DNA of 38,763 nucleotides from DAOUBF01 sp034432795 (GCA_034432795.1 DAOUBF010000014.1:1-38763), one strand, 5' to 3'. Shown: positions 21,397 through 29,867, numbered from the stretch's first letter. A program made the numbers and translations. The notes: generated by a model from the letters alone, not told the origin.

Positions 21397-22381
21397 AGCG
21401 CGGCCTTCCTGTGCGAACGTCTACCCAGCAGGCGATCTCATGCCCCGGCTCTACAAACTCCAGCGGTGGGTTCTCTTTCCAACAGCGATCATACGCATAG
21501 GGGCAGCGGGGCGCAAATGGACAATGGTCGGGCAATTCCAGCAGGTCCGGCGGCAGGCCCTCAATGGAGGTCAGGCGGCGATGCTCCACTTCGTCCAGGC
21601 GCGGCAACGACCCCAACAGGCCCTTGGTGTAGGGATGACGCGGGTCACTATACAGGTCTTCCACCGGCGCCCGTTCCACGATGAAGCCGGCGTACATGAC
21701 CATGACCTTGTCGGCCAGCCCGGCCACCACCCCCAGGTCATGCGTGATCCAGATCACCGCCATGCCCATTTTTTCTTTCAGGCGCTTGACCAGGTCAATG
21801 ATCTGCGCCTGGATGGTCACATCCAGCGCGGTAGTCGGCTCATCGGCAATGAGGATCTGGGGAGTGCAGGAGAGCGCCATAGCGATCATGGCGCGCTGGC
21901 GCATGCCGCCGGAGAACTGGTGCGGGTAGTCGTTGATGCGGTTGGCGGCCTCTGGGATGCCCACCATGCGCAACAGCTCAATGGCGCGTTCCTTAGCCTG
22001 CTCGCTGCTCATCCCCAGATGGGTCTCCAGGGCCTCGGTGATCTGCCGCCCGATGGTCAACACCGGGTTGAGCGAGGTCATGGGGTCCTGGAAGATCATG
22101 GCGATCTGTGCCCCGCGCACCGAGCGGATCTCCTCATCGTTCATCTTGAGCAGGTCGCGGCCATTGAACAGGGCCTGGCCTGCAGTGACCTTGCCCGGTG
22201 GCGTGGGGATCAGCTTCATAACGGAGAGCACGCTGACGCTTTTGCCGCAGCCGCTCTCCCCCACGACGCCCAAGGTCTCGCCCTCATTCAGCTCAAACGA
22301 AATGCCATTGACAGCATACACAACGCCGTCTTGGGTGAAAAAACGCGTGGTGAGATCACGCACTTCAAGAAGTGGTGGCAT
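21386..22381 (-). CDS. dppD: Peptide ABC importer ATPase, DppD/OppD type
   Basis: First gene of the importer cluster. Walker A GESGCGKS, Q-loop MIFQDPMTSLNPVLTI, signature FSGGMRQRAMIAMAL, Walker B ILIADEPTTALDVT and H-loop THDLGVV are intact, and the DppD-type C-terminus has CPFAPRCPYAYDRCWKENPPLEFVEPGHEIACW, a cysteine set known to hold an iron-sulfur cluster in some relatives. The frame is open to ATG 22432, but a good promoter places the transcript start near 22427. I therefore prefer ATG 22381, where the protein begins MPPLLEVRDLTTRFF like other family members. Partner of the overlapping dppF. Confidence 0.92.
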   Translation of the reverse strand: MPPLLEVRDLTTRFFTQDGVVYAVNGISFELNEGETLGVVGESGCGKSVSVLSVMKLIPTPPGKVTAGQALFNGRDLLKMNDEEIRSVRGAQIAMIFQDPMTSLNPVLTIGRQITEALETHLGMSSEQAKERAIELLRMVGIPEAANRINDYPHQFSGGMRQRAMIAMALSCTPQILIADEPTTALDVTIQAQIIDLVKRLKEKMGMAVIWITHDLGVVAGLADKVMVMYAGFIVERAPVEDLYSDPRHPYTKGLLGSLPRLDEVEHRRLTSIEGLPPDLLELPDHCPFAPRCPYAYDRCWKENPPLEFVEPGHEIACWVDVRTGRPRYEH

Positions 22382-22433
22382 GGAATTCAGGATATGCTCC
22401 TCTACCAGGGATAAATGCTCACGTACGCGCATT

Positions 22434-22463
22434 ATTTTACATGAAGATCGGGGGGAAATGCAA
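22434..22463 (-). promoter_or_regulatory. Candidate promoter for the peptide importer operon
   Basis: TTGCAT (22463-22458), an 18-base spacer and TAAAAT (22439-22434) on the minus strand. It starts just after the trmD stop and decides the dppD start in favour of ATG 22381. Confidence 0.6.
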
Positions 22464-22465
22464 CT

Positions 22466-23233
22466 TCACCCCCTTCGCCCTCCGTCTTCCGTCTGCGCAA
22501 TCGTCTCCTCGGCCAGGTCCACCAGGAAGTTGCGGTCGGCCTCGCTCAGGTCGGCGCTCAACAACAGGTCGGGGCGGCGCTGCCAGGTGCGCCGCAGGGC
22601 CTCGCGCCGCCGCCAGCGTTCCACTGCCGCGTGGTCGCCGGAAAGCAGCACCTCCGGCACGGCCATGCCGCGAAAGACCGGCGGGCGCGTATAGTGCGGA
22701 TACTCTAACAGCCCCGTTGCATAGGAATCTTTCGCCGCTGCCTCCGGGTCGCCAAGCACGCCGGGCAAGAGCCGCGCCACCGCATCAATGATCACCATCG
22801 CCGCCAGTTCACCCCCGGTCAGCACATAGTCGCCGATGGAGATCTCATCCGTCGCCAACCCGAGGCGCACGCGCTCGTCCACCCCCTCATAATGGCCGCA
22901 GATCAGCGCCAGCCAGGGCTGTTGGGCCAGTTCCTCGGCCACGCGCTGGGTGAACAGGCGCCCCTGGGGAGAGAGCAAAATGATGGGGACGCCCTGCTCC
23001 CTCAGGCCGGGGACGGCCTCCACCGCCCGGAAGATCGGCTCTGCCTTCAGCACCATGCCACCCCCGCCCCCATAGGGGGGTTCATCGGTCACACGATGCC
23101 TGTCTGTGGCATAGTCCCGGATATTGTGGATGACCACCGTCAACCGCCCCATGTCCTGGGCGCGTTTCAAGATGCTCTCTTGTAGCGGCCCGGCAAACAT
23201 GCCGGGGAACAGCGTGAACACATCAATGCGCAT
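22466..23233 (-). CDS. trmD: tRNA (guanine-N1-)-methyltransferase
   Basis: TrmD methylates G37 of tRNAs with a G at position 36 using SAM, which prevents +1 frameshifting. All SPOUT-knot landmarks are present: MRIDVFTLFPGMF at the start, DEPPYGGGGGMV, ILLSPQGR, ICGHYEGVDERV, EISIGDYVLTGGELAAMVIID and the C-terminal LEYPHYTRPPVFRG...VPEVLLSGDHA. 255 residues, the usual length. The last residues (QTEDGGRRG and the stop) come from a period-7 repeat array, so the native C-terminus has been replaced or extended. The usual neighbours rpsP, rimM and rplS are absent; instead it stands alone between the importer operon and the divergent RmlD-like gene. Confidence 0.97.
   Translation of the reverse strand: MRIDVFTLFPGMFAGPLQESILKRAQDMGRLTVVIHNIRDYATDRHRVTDEPPYGGGGGMVLKAEPIFRAVEAVPGLREQGVPIILLSPQGRLFTQRVAEELAQQPWLALICGHYEGVDERVRLGLATDEISIGDYVLTGGELAAMVIIDAVARLLPGVLGDPEAAAKDSYATGLLEYPHYTRPPVFRGMAVPEVLLSGDHAAVERWRRREALRRTWQRRPDLLLSADLSEADRNFLVDLAEETIAQTEDGGRRG
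22475..22496. repeat. Period-7 array forming the trmD C-terminus
   Basis: Plus-strand units TCGCCCT, CCGTCTT, CCGTCTG. Read on the minus strand they encode TEDGGRR just before the trmD stop. Confidence 0.75.
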
Positions 23234-23268
23234 GGGTAAGGAAACTTCGCCGATTCGCCTGTTTGCGC

Positions 23269-23274
23269 TATAAT
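23269..23274 (+). promoter_or_regulatory. -10 box ten bases before the RmlD-like start (possible leaderless mRNA)
   Basis: Perfect TATAAT at 23269-23274 with a weak -35 (TTCGCC) 17 bases upstream. ATG 23284 is only 9 bases after the box, so transcription would begin about 3 bases before, or at, the start codon. Confidence 0.55.
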
Positions 23275-23283
23275 CCAGGCAAT

Positions 23284-24120
23284 ATGCGCATCTTTATCAC
23301 CGGGTTTTCAGGCCAATTGGGCCAGGCCCTGGCCACCGCCCTGGCCGGCGAGACCCTGTATGGCCCAGGCCATCGGACGCTGGACATCACCGATCTCGCC
23401 GCCACGAAACGGGCCATCGCTGACTTCGCCCCGGACATTGTCATCCACGCTGCGGCGATGACCCACGTGGACGAATGCGCCCTCCACCCGGAACAGGCCT
23501 ATCGCGTCAACGCGCTGGGCACCCGGAATGTGGCCCTGGCCTGCCAGGCCACAGGTGCAACTCTCGCCTATATATCTACTAACGAAGTGTTCAATGGGTT
23601 CAAAACCGAGCCTTATTGGGAGTATGATCTTCCCGACCCGATTAACGCCTATGGCCGCTCCAAGCTCGCCGGCGAATGGTTCACCCAGACGTTGCTCCAG
23701 CGCTTCTACATCATCCGCACGGCCTGGCTGTACAGCCGCAGCGGCGCCAACTTCCTGCATAAAATCCTCCGCCTGGCCGACGAACGTGGCGCCCTGCAGG
23801 TGGTGACCGACGAGGTGAGTTCGCCGACCTATGCGCCGGACCTGGCGCAGGCCATCGCCCAGCTTATCCGCACGGAGTGCTATGGCATCTACCACCTGGT
23901 TAACGAAGGGGCCTGCTCGCGCTTCGCCCTGGCCCGCCGCGCCCTGGAATTGACGGGCCGCCAGCACGTGACCATCCAGCCCATCAGCCGCTTTCAATAC
24001 CGCCGCCCCTCCACGCCGCCCGCCTATACTGCGCTGCGCAACTTCGCCGGGGCGGAACTGGGCATCCGCCTGCGCCCCTGGGAGGAAGCGCTATCTGACT
24101 TCCTGAAGCGTGAAACGTGA
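23284..24120 (+). CDS. RmlD-like dTDP-4-dehydrorhamnose reductase / SDR family protein
   Basis: An NAD(P)H-dependent extended short-chain reductase, probably the last step of dTDP-L-rhamnose synthesis or a related nucleotide-sugar reduction. The N-terminal MRIFITGFSGQLGQAL is the dinucleotide-binding motif. DIVIHAAAMTHVDECALHPEQAYRVNALGTRNVA is the RmlD signature region, YISTNEVFNG holds the catalytic Ser/Thr, and INAYGRSKLAGE holds the Tyr-x-x-x-Lys pair. 278 residues, normal length. rmlA, rmlB and rmlC are not nearby. It is followed after 52 bases by a glycosyltransferase on the same strand, consistent with surface glycan synthesis. The TTG further upstream would lie inside the promoter, so ATG 23284 is preferred. 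Confidence 0.88.
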   Translation: MRIFITGFSGQLGQALATALAGETLYGPGHRTLDITDLAATKRAIADFAPDIVIHAAAMTHVDECALHPEQAYRVNALGTRNVALACQATGATLAYISTNEVFNGFKTEPYWEYDLPDPINAYGRSKLAGEWFTQTLLQRFYIIRTAWLYSRSGANFLHKILRLADERGALQVVTDEVSSPTYAPDLAQAIAQLIRTECYGIYHLVNEGACSRFALARRALELTGRQHVTIQPISRFQYRRPSTPPAYTALRNFAGAELGIRLRPWEEALSDFLKRET

Positions 24121-24145
24121 AACGTCAAACGTCAAATGTGAGAGC
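24111..24145. repeat. Period-7 array (GTGAAAC/GTCAAAC)
   Basis: Five direct 7-base units GTGAAAC, GTGAAAC, GTCAAAC, GTCAAAT, GTGAGAG, overlapping the stop codon (TGA, 24118-24120) of the RmlD-like gene and filling most of the gap to the glycosyltransferase. Confidence 0.8.
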
Positions 24146-24172
24146 ACCCTTTACGTTTGACGCAGACCATCC

Positions 24173-25144
24173 ATGACCGCACCCCGCATCTCTATTATCA
24201 TCCCCAACTGGAACGGCGCCCGGCACCTGCCCACGTGCCTGGAGGCGCTGCGCCGCCAGACCTACCGCAATTTTGAGGTCATCGTGGCGGATAACGCTTC
24301 CACAGATGGATCGCAGGAATTGCTCCGACGGGACTACCCGGAGGTGCGCCTGATCGCCCTGCCGGAGAATCGTGGTTTCACCGGCGCGTGCAACGCCGGC
24401 CTGCGAGCCGCGCGCGGCGACATCCTGATCCTGCTCAACAACGATACCGAGGCCGATCCGCGCTGGCTGGCGGCTATTGCCGACGCGTTTGAGCGCCACC
24501 CAGAGGTCGGCCTGATCGCCTCTAAGATGCTGCTGTTTGACCGGCGCAACGTGTTCCACACGGCGGGCGACTTCTACCGCGTGGACGGCCTGCCCGGCAA
24601 TCGCGGGGTGTGGCAGGCCGACACGGGGCAATACGAGCACGAAGAGTACGTCTTCAGCGCCTGCGGCGGCGCGGCGGCCTACCGGCGGGCCATGCTGGAC
24701 GAGATCGGGCTGTTAGATGAGGACTTCTTTTACTCGTGCGAGGATGTGGACCTGGCCTGGCGCGCCCAGTTGGCCGGCTGGCGTTGCCTGTATGTACCCC
24801 AGGCGGTCGTTTATCACCGGCTGGCGGCGACTGGCGGCGGCGTGACCGCCAGCTTCTACGATGGGCGCAACTTCCTCTACGTTATCGTTAAAAATTACCC
24901 CGGCTCGCTTCTGCGTCGGTATTGGCCCCAGATTGTCAAGGCGCAACTTCGCCTGGCGCTGGAGAGCCTGCGGGCCTGGCGGGGCGCGGCGGCGCGGGCG
25001 CGGCTGCGCGGCCAGATCGCCGGCCTGCTGGCCCTCCCCCGGCTCGTGTGCAAGCGGCGCGAGGTGCAGCGACTGCGGCGCGTCTCTGACGAGTATCTGC
25101 TCTCCATGTTGACACCGGTGGACCGGGCCAGGGATAGATCATAA
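24173..25144 (+). CDS. Family 2 glycosyltransferase (rhamnosyltransferase-like)
   Basis: A 323-residue GT-A glycosyltransferase. RISIIIPNWNG and VIVADNASTDGS bind the nucleotide sugar, DILILLNNDTEADP carries the DXD metal site, and FSACGGAAAYRRAMLDEIGLLDEDFFYSCEDVDLAWRAQ is the WcaA/rhamnosyltransferase acceptor region. The C-terminal 70 residues are Arg/Ala/Leu-rich and probably membrane-associated. Similar in its catalytic core to the glycosyltransferase at the left edge. Located right after the RmlD-like reductase, which makes rhamnose a plausible donor; this is inferred from context only. Confidence 0.92.
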   Translation: MTAPRISIIIPNWNGARHLPTCLEALRRQTYRNFEVIVADNASTDGSQELLRRDYPEVRLIALPENRGFTGACNAGLRAARGDILILLNNDTEADPRWLAAIADAFERHPEVGLIASKMLLFDRRNVFHTAGDFYRVDGLPGNRGVWQADTGQYEHEEYVFSACGGAAAYRRAMLDEIGLLDEDFFYSCEDVDLAWRAQLAGWRCLYVPQAVVYHRLAATGGGVTASFYDGRNFLYVIVKNYPGSLLRRYWPQIVKAQLRLALESLRAWRGAAARARLRGQIAGLLALPRLVCKRREVQRLRRVSDEYLLSMLTPVDRARDRS

Positions 25145-25207
25145 GATAGGGCAGCCCCTCTCGGTAGCACAGTTTGAGGTCACTTATCAGGCACGGTGGC
25201 CTGCGCT

Positions 25208-25255
25208 GCTGCCTGTCCCGACGCTCCGTGTGCAGGGCGATACGGAGCGCGGCGT
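25208..25255. other. Stem-loop between glycosyltransferase and methyltransferase
   Basis: CGCTCCGT and ACGGAGCG form an 8-bp stem around a 12-base loop in the 160-base convergent gap 25145-25304. No T-run. Nothing else is recognised in this gap. Confidence 0.4.
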
Positions 25256-25304
25256 GCCAGTTGCGAGCACCAGGTAGCCTGCCCCCACTGTCTTCGTCAA
25301 CTGC

Positions 25305-25997
25305 TTACGGTTTCTTCCCACGCACATAGATATAAAAGATGGCTTCGCCTAATCCGAAGTTCGGGTCATCAAGGAGATATGCAAAACCCTTGTGTCCTTT
25401 CGCTATTGAAGTGCTTTTGCGTCTTTGTTCCCAGACCTGACGCACAATAGGGGTCAAATCCAGCACCTCAACATCTGTCAAACCCGCCTCTCCCATCCAG
25501 CGACGAAAATCGTCCTGCGTGCCTTCACACAGATAATCCAAACCAATCGCCTGAAATTCCGCTCGTACATCTTGCGGTATGGGTTTGGTAACAATCACGT
25601 CTGTTAGCACCATCACTCCGCCCGATTTGAGCACACGTGCCATTTCGGGTTGTCCTATTTCTGTAGGAGTGGGGGTGGGAAAAACGACAAACTCACTCAC
25701 CAAAGCGTCAAAGGCCTCATCAGGGAGTGGTATACGTGTCTTCTCGGCCTGGCGAAACTCCACAACATCTTCCAATCCTTGTTCTTTTGCCAGATAACGG
25801 GCACTTTCTAACAGCCGTAGATCGAGTTCCAAGCCAGTGACTTTTCCTAGCTTCAGCGTTTTTGCCAGCCAAAGTGCACCTTCACCGCCAGCGCTACATA
25901 GGACAAGGATGTTTTGGCCACCCAATAGCTCCAAATCCCTGCGGATTTGCTCCAAAATGGGTGATAGCATTTCAATCTCGTTTTCTGCCCACTTCAT
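25305..25997 (-). CDS. Class I SAM-dependent methyltransferase, AT-richer than its surroundings
   Basis: A soluble methyltransferase of about 230 residues. Motif I is the slightly unusual ILVLCSAGGEGALWLAKTL, followed by VTGLELDLRLLESARY (acidic end of strand 2), FDALVSEFVVFP at motif IV and MARVLKSGGVMVLTD at motif VI, a UbiE/arsenite-methyltransferase-like layout. The substrate is unknown. Base composition differs plainly from its neighbours: sample 60-base lines contain 28 G or C, while the glycosyltransferase beside it is far higher. This suggests recent acquisition. ATG 25997 is preferred; a TTG five codons upstream is possible. It ends convergently with the glycosyltransferase and is separated from the importer genes by 84 bases. 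Confidence 0.85.
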   Translation of the reverse strand: MKWAENEIEMLSPILEQIRRDLELLGGQNILVLCSAGGEGALWLAKTLKLGKVTGLELDLRLLESARYLAKEQGLEDVVEFRQAEKTRIPLPDEAFDALVSEFVVFPTPTPTEIGQPEMARVLKSGGVMVLTDVIVTKPIPQDVRAEFQAIGLDYLCEGTQDDFRRWMGEAGLTDVEVLDLTPIVRQVWEQRRKSTSIAKGHKGFAYLLDDPNFGLGEAIFYIYVRGKKP

Positions 25998-26081
25998 CTT
26001 GGTCTCTAACAAAATGGAACACGGTTTATAACGCGCTGACGGGATGGGGGACTTCTAATACACCCATTCGTACGCCGGGCG

Positions 26082-27044
26082 CTACTTCTCCCCGCGGACA
26101 TAGGGCACGCCCAGCGCGGCGGGTGCGCCCAGGCGCTTGCGCAGCGCCTCGCGTGAGCCGATGATCAGGACGACGATGGTGAAAATATAGGGCAGCATGT
26201 CCAGGAAGCGGCCCAAGGTGGGATTATTGGCTGTGGAGATCAGCGGCACGAGTGGGTTTTGCAGGTCCAACGGCAACCGCCGCAACACGCCGAACAGGTA
26301 GGCCCCGAAAGCCCCGCGAATCGGGTCCCAGGCCGCAAAGATGACCAGGCCGACGGCGATCCAGCCCTGACCGGCGGTTTTGCCCTCCAGCCAGCCCGGA
26401 TCAATGGCGATGCTCAGCGCTCCGCCCCCCAGCCCGGCCAGCAGCCCGCCGAGGAAGACATACAGATAGCGCAGGGCGATGACATTGATGCCCAGGGCGT
26501 CGGCGGCAGCCGGATACTCGCCCACAGCGCGCAGGTGCAGCCCCGGACGGGTATGGTGGATCAGAAACCACAGGAGCGGAACGAGGATAAAGCCCAAGTA
26601 GACCACCAGGTTCTGTTGGAAGAGGATCGGCCCGATGACCGGGATGGAACTGAGCACGGGGATGGGGAGGGCAGGGATACGGGCGACCGCCTCGCGCACG
26701 ATCACCAGCGGCGCGCCAATCACCGCCGATAGCCCCGTGCCCAAAAAGGTCAGCGCCAGGCCGCTGACCACCTGATCGGCGCGCAGGCTGATGGCCACGA
26801 AGGCATGGACCAGGCTGAGCGCTCCCGCCGCCAGCATCCCCGCCAGTAGCGCCAGTCCCACATTGCCGGTGGCGTGGGAGACGCCGAACGCCGAGACCGC
26901 CCCCATCAGCATCATGCCTTCCACGCCCAGGTTGAGCACCCCCGACCGCTCGGCCAGGATTTCGCCCAGCATGGCGAACAGGATGGGCGTGCCGGTGGCA
27001 ATGCCGGCGGCCAGGATGTTGATCAGGAATTGGAGCAGGTCCAT
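26082..27044 (-). CDS. BMP-type nucleoside ABC importer permease 2
   Basis: Second inner-membrane permease of the importer, 320 residues, branched-chain/ribose-type permease fold. Landmarks: TPILFAMLGEILAERSGVLNLGVEGMMLMGA at the start, YPAAADALGINVIALRYLYVFLGGLLAGLGGG in the middle and PLVPLISTANNPTLG near the end, as in YufQ/NupC-like subunits. It starts one base after the stop of permease 1. Last gene of the importer operon. The transported molecule is probably a nucleoside, by family precedent. Confidence 0.92.
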   Translation of the reverse strand: MDLLQFLINILAAGIATGTPILFAMLGEILAERSGVLNLGVEGMMLMGAVSAFGVSHATGNVGLALLAGMLAAGALSLVHAFVAISLRADQVVSGLALTFLGTGLSAVIGAPLVIVREAVARIPALPIPVLSSIPVIGPILFQQNLVVYLGFILVPLLWFLIHHTRPGLHLRAVGEYPAAADALGINVIALRYLYVFLGGLLAGLGGGALSIAIDPGWLEGKTAGQGWIAVGLVIFAAWDPIRGAFGAYLFGVLRRLPLDLQNPLVPLISTANNPTLGRFLDMLPYIFTIVVLIIGSREALRKRLGAPAALGVPYVRGEK

Positions 27045-27045
27045 G

Positions 27046-28230
27046 TCACCCCTCCCCCCGTGTGGGCGGGTCTGTGGGGGTGGCCTCCAGCCTGGCGGGG
27101 GCTTCCAGCCCGCCGAGAACGGCCTGATGGCGGGCGATGACCAGGCGGTAGCGCGTCAACATCTCCGCGCCGATGACCACAAACAGGATCACCCCCTGCA
27201 GCATAAAGGCGATGCCCGCTGGCTGGAGTTGTTTCGCGCCTACGAGCAACCCGCCAAACAAGATAGAGGTCAGAAGGATGGCCCAGGGGTTCAACTTGGC
27301 CAGCCAGGCGGCGATGATGCCGCTGAAGCCATAGCCCGGCGAGAAGCGGTCTTGCAGGCGGTGGACCACCCCGGCGACTTCGCTCATGCCCGCTAGCCCG
27401 GACAGCGCGCCGCTGATGAACATGACCAGGAGGATGTTGCGCGCCAGATTCATCCCGGCATAGCGCGCCGCCTGGGGGTTATCGCCGATCACGCGGATCT
27501 CATAGCCCCAGCGGCTGCGGTACAGGATCAGCCACAGGGCCGCTGCCGCGACCAGGCCGAAGACAAAGCCCAGATGGGCCGTCAACCCGGCGAAGGCCGG
27601 GACCTGGTGGGCGTAGTCGGTGAGGCGCGGCAGCCAGGCCGACTCTGGAAACTGGGGGGAAAGCTGGAAGCCACGCTCACTCCACGGCCCGGCCACCACA
27701 AAGAAGCTGATCCACTGGAAGGCCACATAGTTCAACATAAGCGTGGTGATGATCTCGTTGACCCCTAGCCAGGCTTTGAGCACGCCAGGGATGAGCGCCC
27801 ACAGGCCCCCGGCCAGCATCCCGGCCAGCGCCATGGTGGTCAGCATCAGCGGTTTGGGCGTGTCTTTGGGCAGGACGAAGAGGGCCATACCCGTGGCGGC
27901 CCAGGCGCCCATGAAGAGCTGCCCCTCCGCGCCGATGTTCCACAGCCGCATTTTGAAGCCAAGGAGTACCCCCAGGCCGGTGAGCAGGATGGGGGTGGCC
28001 CGCACGATGGTGTCGGAGAGGCCGTAGAAGCGGCCGGCGGCCCAATCGTTGGGCGTGCCGAAAGCTTCGCGCAGGATTGCACCATAGGCAGCCAGCGGGT
28101 CCGCGCCGGCAGCCCGAAGCAGGGCTGCGCCGATGAGCAGGGCCAACACCAGCCCGCCCACCGAGGCGATGACCGAGGCCAGCCGCGTAGTCTCCAGGCG
28201 TGGCTCAATTCTGATTACGCGATCCGCCAT
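27046..28230 (-). CDS. BMP-type nucleoside ABC importer permease 1
   Basis: First membrane subunit, 394 residues, YufP/NupB-like. After an N-terminal helix (VIASVGGLVLALLIGAALL) come ADPLAAYGAILREAFG, the signature FKMRLWNIGAEGQLFMGAWAATG, ALIPGVLKAWLGVNEIITTLMLNYVA and GYGFSGIIAAWLAKLNPWAILLTSILFGGLLVGA. The C-terminal tail EAPARLEATPTDPPTRGEG is low-complexity and coincides with G-rich repeat-like DNA. The start lies 2 bases after the stop of the ATPase gene and its end 1 base before permease 2, so the three are translated as a block. Confidence 0.92.
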   Translation of the reverse strand: MADRVIRIEPRLETTRLASVIASVGGLVLALLIGAALLRAAGADPLAAYGAILREAFGTPNDWAAGRFYGLSDTIVRATPILLTGLGVLLGFKMRLWNIGAEGQLFMGAWAATGMALFVLPKDTPKPLMLTTMALAGMLAGGLWALIPGVLKAWLGVNEIITTLMLNYVAFQWISFFVVAGPWSERGFQLSPQFPESAWLPRLTDYAHQVPAFAGLTAHLGFVFGLVAAAALWLILYRSRWGYEIRVIGDNPQAARYAGMNLARNILLVMFISGALSGLAGMSEVAGVVHRLQDRFSPGYGFSGIIAAWLAKLNPWAILLTSILFGGLLVGAKQLQPAGIAFMLQGVILFVVIGAEMLTRYRLVIARHQAVLGGLEAPARLEATPTDPPTRGEG

Positions 28231-28232
28231 AG

Positions 28233-29774
28233 CTACTCGCTCTCCATCGCCGCTGACGACATCCTCGTCCCGGCCATCATCAGGCCAATGGTGTTGACAT
28301 CGGCCCCCTCTGCGGCCACCTCGCCCATGATCTGGCCCTCGTAGATGACCAGGATGCGGTCGGCCAGCGCCAGGATTTCGTCCAGGTCCTCGGAGATGAG
28401 CAGGATGGCCTTGCCACTTTCGCGCTGGGCCAGGAGCAGCCGGTGCACGGCCTCGGTGGCGCCCACGTCCAGGCCCCGCGTTGGGTCCACCGCTACCAGC
28501 AGGCGCGGCTGCGCCGAGACCTCCCGCGCCAGGATCAGCCGCTGCAGGTTGCCGCCCGACAACAGGCGCGCTGGCGCGTCCAGGCGGGGGGTGACAATGT
28601 TGAACTCCCTGACCAGGCGGCTGGCGTGACGTTCAACGGCGCCCGTGTCCAGGAACGGGCCGTTGGCGATAGGCGGCTCACGATAAGCCTTCAAGATTAG
28701 GTTCTCATCCACGCCCAGGTCGGGCACCGAGCCGACCGCGCTGCGATCCTCCGGCACGTGGCCCACACCGTGCTCAATGACCACGCGCGCCGGGCGGTTG
28801 GTCACATCTTGGCCGCCAATGAGGATACGGCCCCCGCTCGCTGGACGCAGGCCGGTGATCACCTGGGCCAGTTCGCTTTGGCCGTTTCCGGCGACGCCAG
28901 CAATGCCCACGATCTCGCCGGAGCGCACCTGGAAGGAGACGCCGCGCAGCGCGGGCAGGCCCTTGTCGCTCTCCGCCCACAGTTCCTCCACCGCGAGCAC
29001 CACCGGGCCGGGCTGGAGCGGCGCTTTGCTGAGGCGGAAGAGCACCTCGCGCCCCACCATCAACCGCGCCAGTTCAGGCTTGGTCACGCTCTGCGCCGGA
29101 AGCCCCGCTGCCGTCACCCGCCCCCGCCGCAGCACCGTGATGCGGTCGGCGATGGCCAGCACTTCGTCCAGCTTATGGCTGATGAAGATGATTGTGTGTC
29201 CACCCCGCGCCATCTCACGCAGCGTGTGGAACAGGGCCTCAACCTCCTGCGGCGTGAGCACGGCGGTAGGCTCATCCATGATCAGAATCTGGGCGCCGCG
29301 ATAGAGCATTTTGAGGACCTCAACGCGCTGCTGTTCGCCCACCGAGAGTTGCCAGATTTTGGCGCGTGGGTGCACAAGGAGCTTGTATTGCTCGGCCAGC
29401 CGGGCCACCTCCGCCTCAATGTGCGGCAGGTTCAGCAGAAAACGTGGCCTGTCCAGCCCCAGGATGATGTTCTCAGCCACCGTCTGCGAGGGCACCAGCA
29501 TGAAATGCTGATGCACCATGCCGATCCCCCTGGCGATGGCGTCGCGGGGCGAGTGAAACACACAGCGCTCGCCCCGCACGCGGATCTCGCCTTCGTCGGG
29601 CCGGTACAGCCCGCTGAGGATGTTCATCAGCGTGCTTTTGCCGGCGCCGTTCTCGCCCAGAAGCGCGTGGATTTCACCGCGACGCACGGCGAAGTCTATA
29701 TGGTCATTCGCCAAGACGCCGGGGAAGCGCCTGACGATCCCTTGCATGGAGACGATGATCTCGTCGTCGCTCAT
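28233..29774 (-). CDS. BMP-type nucleoside ABC importer ATPase (two ABC domains)
   Basis: Energy-coupling subunit with two nucleotide-binding domains, 513 residues from ATG 29774, YufO/NupA-like. Domain 1 is complete: GENGAGKSTL, LSVGEQQRVEVLK, ILIMDEPTAVLTPQE and FISHKLDE. Domain 2 is degenerate as usual for the family: GIAGVAGNGQSE lacks the P-loop Lys and VAVDPTRGLDV has Asp where the catalytic Glu would be, though LSGGNLQRLILARE is intact. The frame continues to ATG 29813, but those 13 codons are repeat sequence, so I exclude them; neither start has a clear ribosome site. Confidence 0.92.
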   Translation of the reverse strand: MSDDEIIVSMQGIVRRFPGVLANDHIDFAVRRGEIHALLGENGAGKSTLMNILSGLYRPDEGEIRVRGERCVFHSPRDAIARGIGMVHQHFMLVPSQTVAENIILGLDRPRFLLNLPHIEAEVARLAEQYKLLVHPRAKIWQLSVGEQQRVEVLKMLYRGAQILIMDEPTAVLTPQEVEALFHTLREMARGGHTIIFISHKLDEVLAIADRITVLRRGRVTAAGLPAQSVTKPELARLMVGREVLFRLSKAPLQPGPVVLAVEELWAESDKGLPALRGVSFQVRSGEIVGIAGVAGNGQSELAQVITGLRPASGGRILIGGQDVTNRPARVVIEHGVGHVPEDRSAVGSVPDLGVDENLILKAYREPPIANGPFLDTGAVERHASRLVREFNIVTPRLDAPARLLSGGNLQRLILAREVSAQPRLLVAVDPTRGLDVGATEAVHRLLLAQRESGKAILLISEDLDEILALADRILVIYEGQIMGEVAAEGADVNTIGLMMAGTRMSSAAMESE

Positions 29775-29777
29775 GTT

Positions 29778-29843
29778 GAAGACGGAGGACGGACGACGGA
29801 GGACAGAGGACATGAGGAGGTCGTCTTCCGTCCTCCGTCGGGC
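29778..29843. repeat. Inverted pair of period-7 arrays between the BMP lipoprotein and ATPase genes
   Basis: Left units GAAGACG, GAGGACG, GACGACG, GAGGACA, GAGGACA, then TGAGGAGG, then TCGTCTT, CCGTCCT, CCGTCGG. It lies between the lipoprotein stop and the ATPase start and could fold into a long hairpin in the polycistronic mRNA. Confidence 0.8.
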
Positions 29844-29867
29844 GCGAAGCGCCTATTCCGTCATCTG

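Noticed and set aside
29840..29854. GGGCGCGAAGCGCC palindrome, repeated near 35119
   Set aside because: Two short matches, one inside a TPR coding region where codon preference explains it; too little to define a family.
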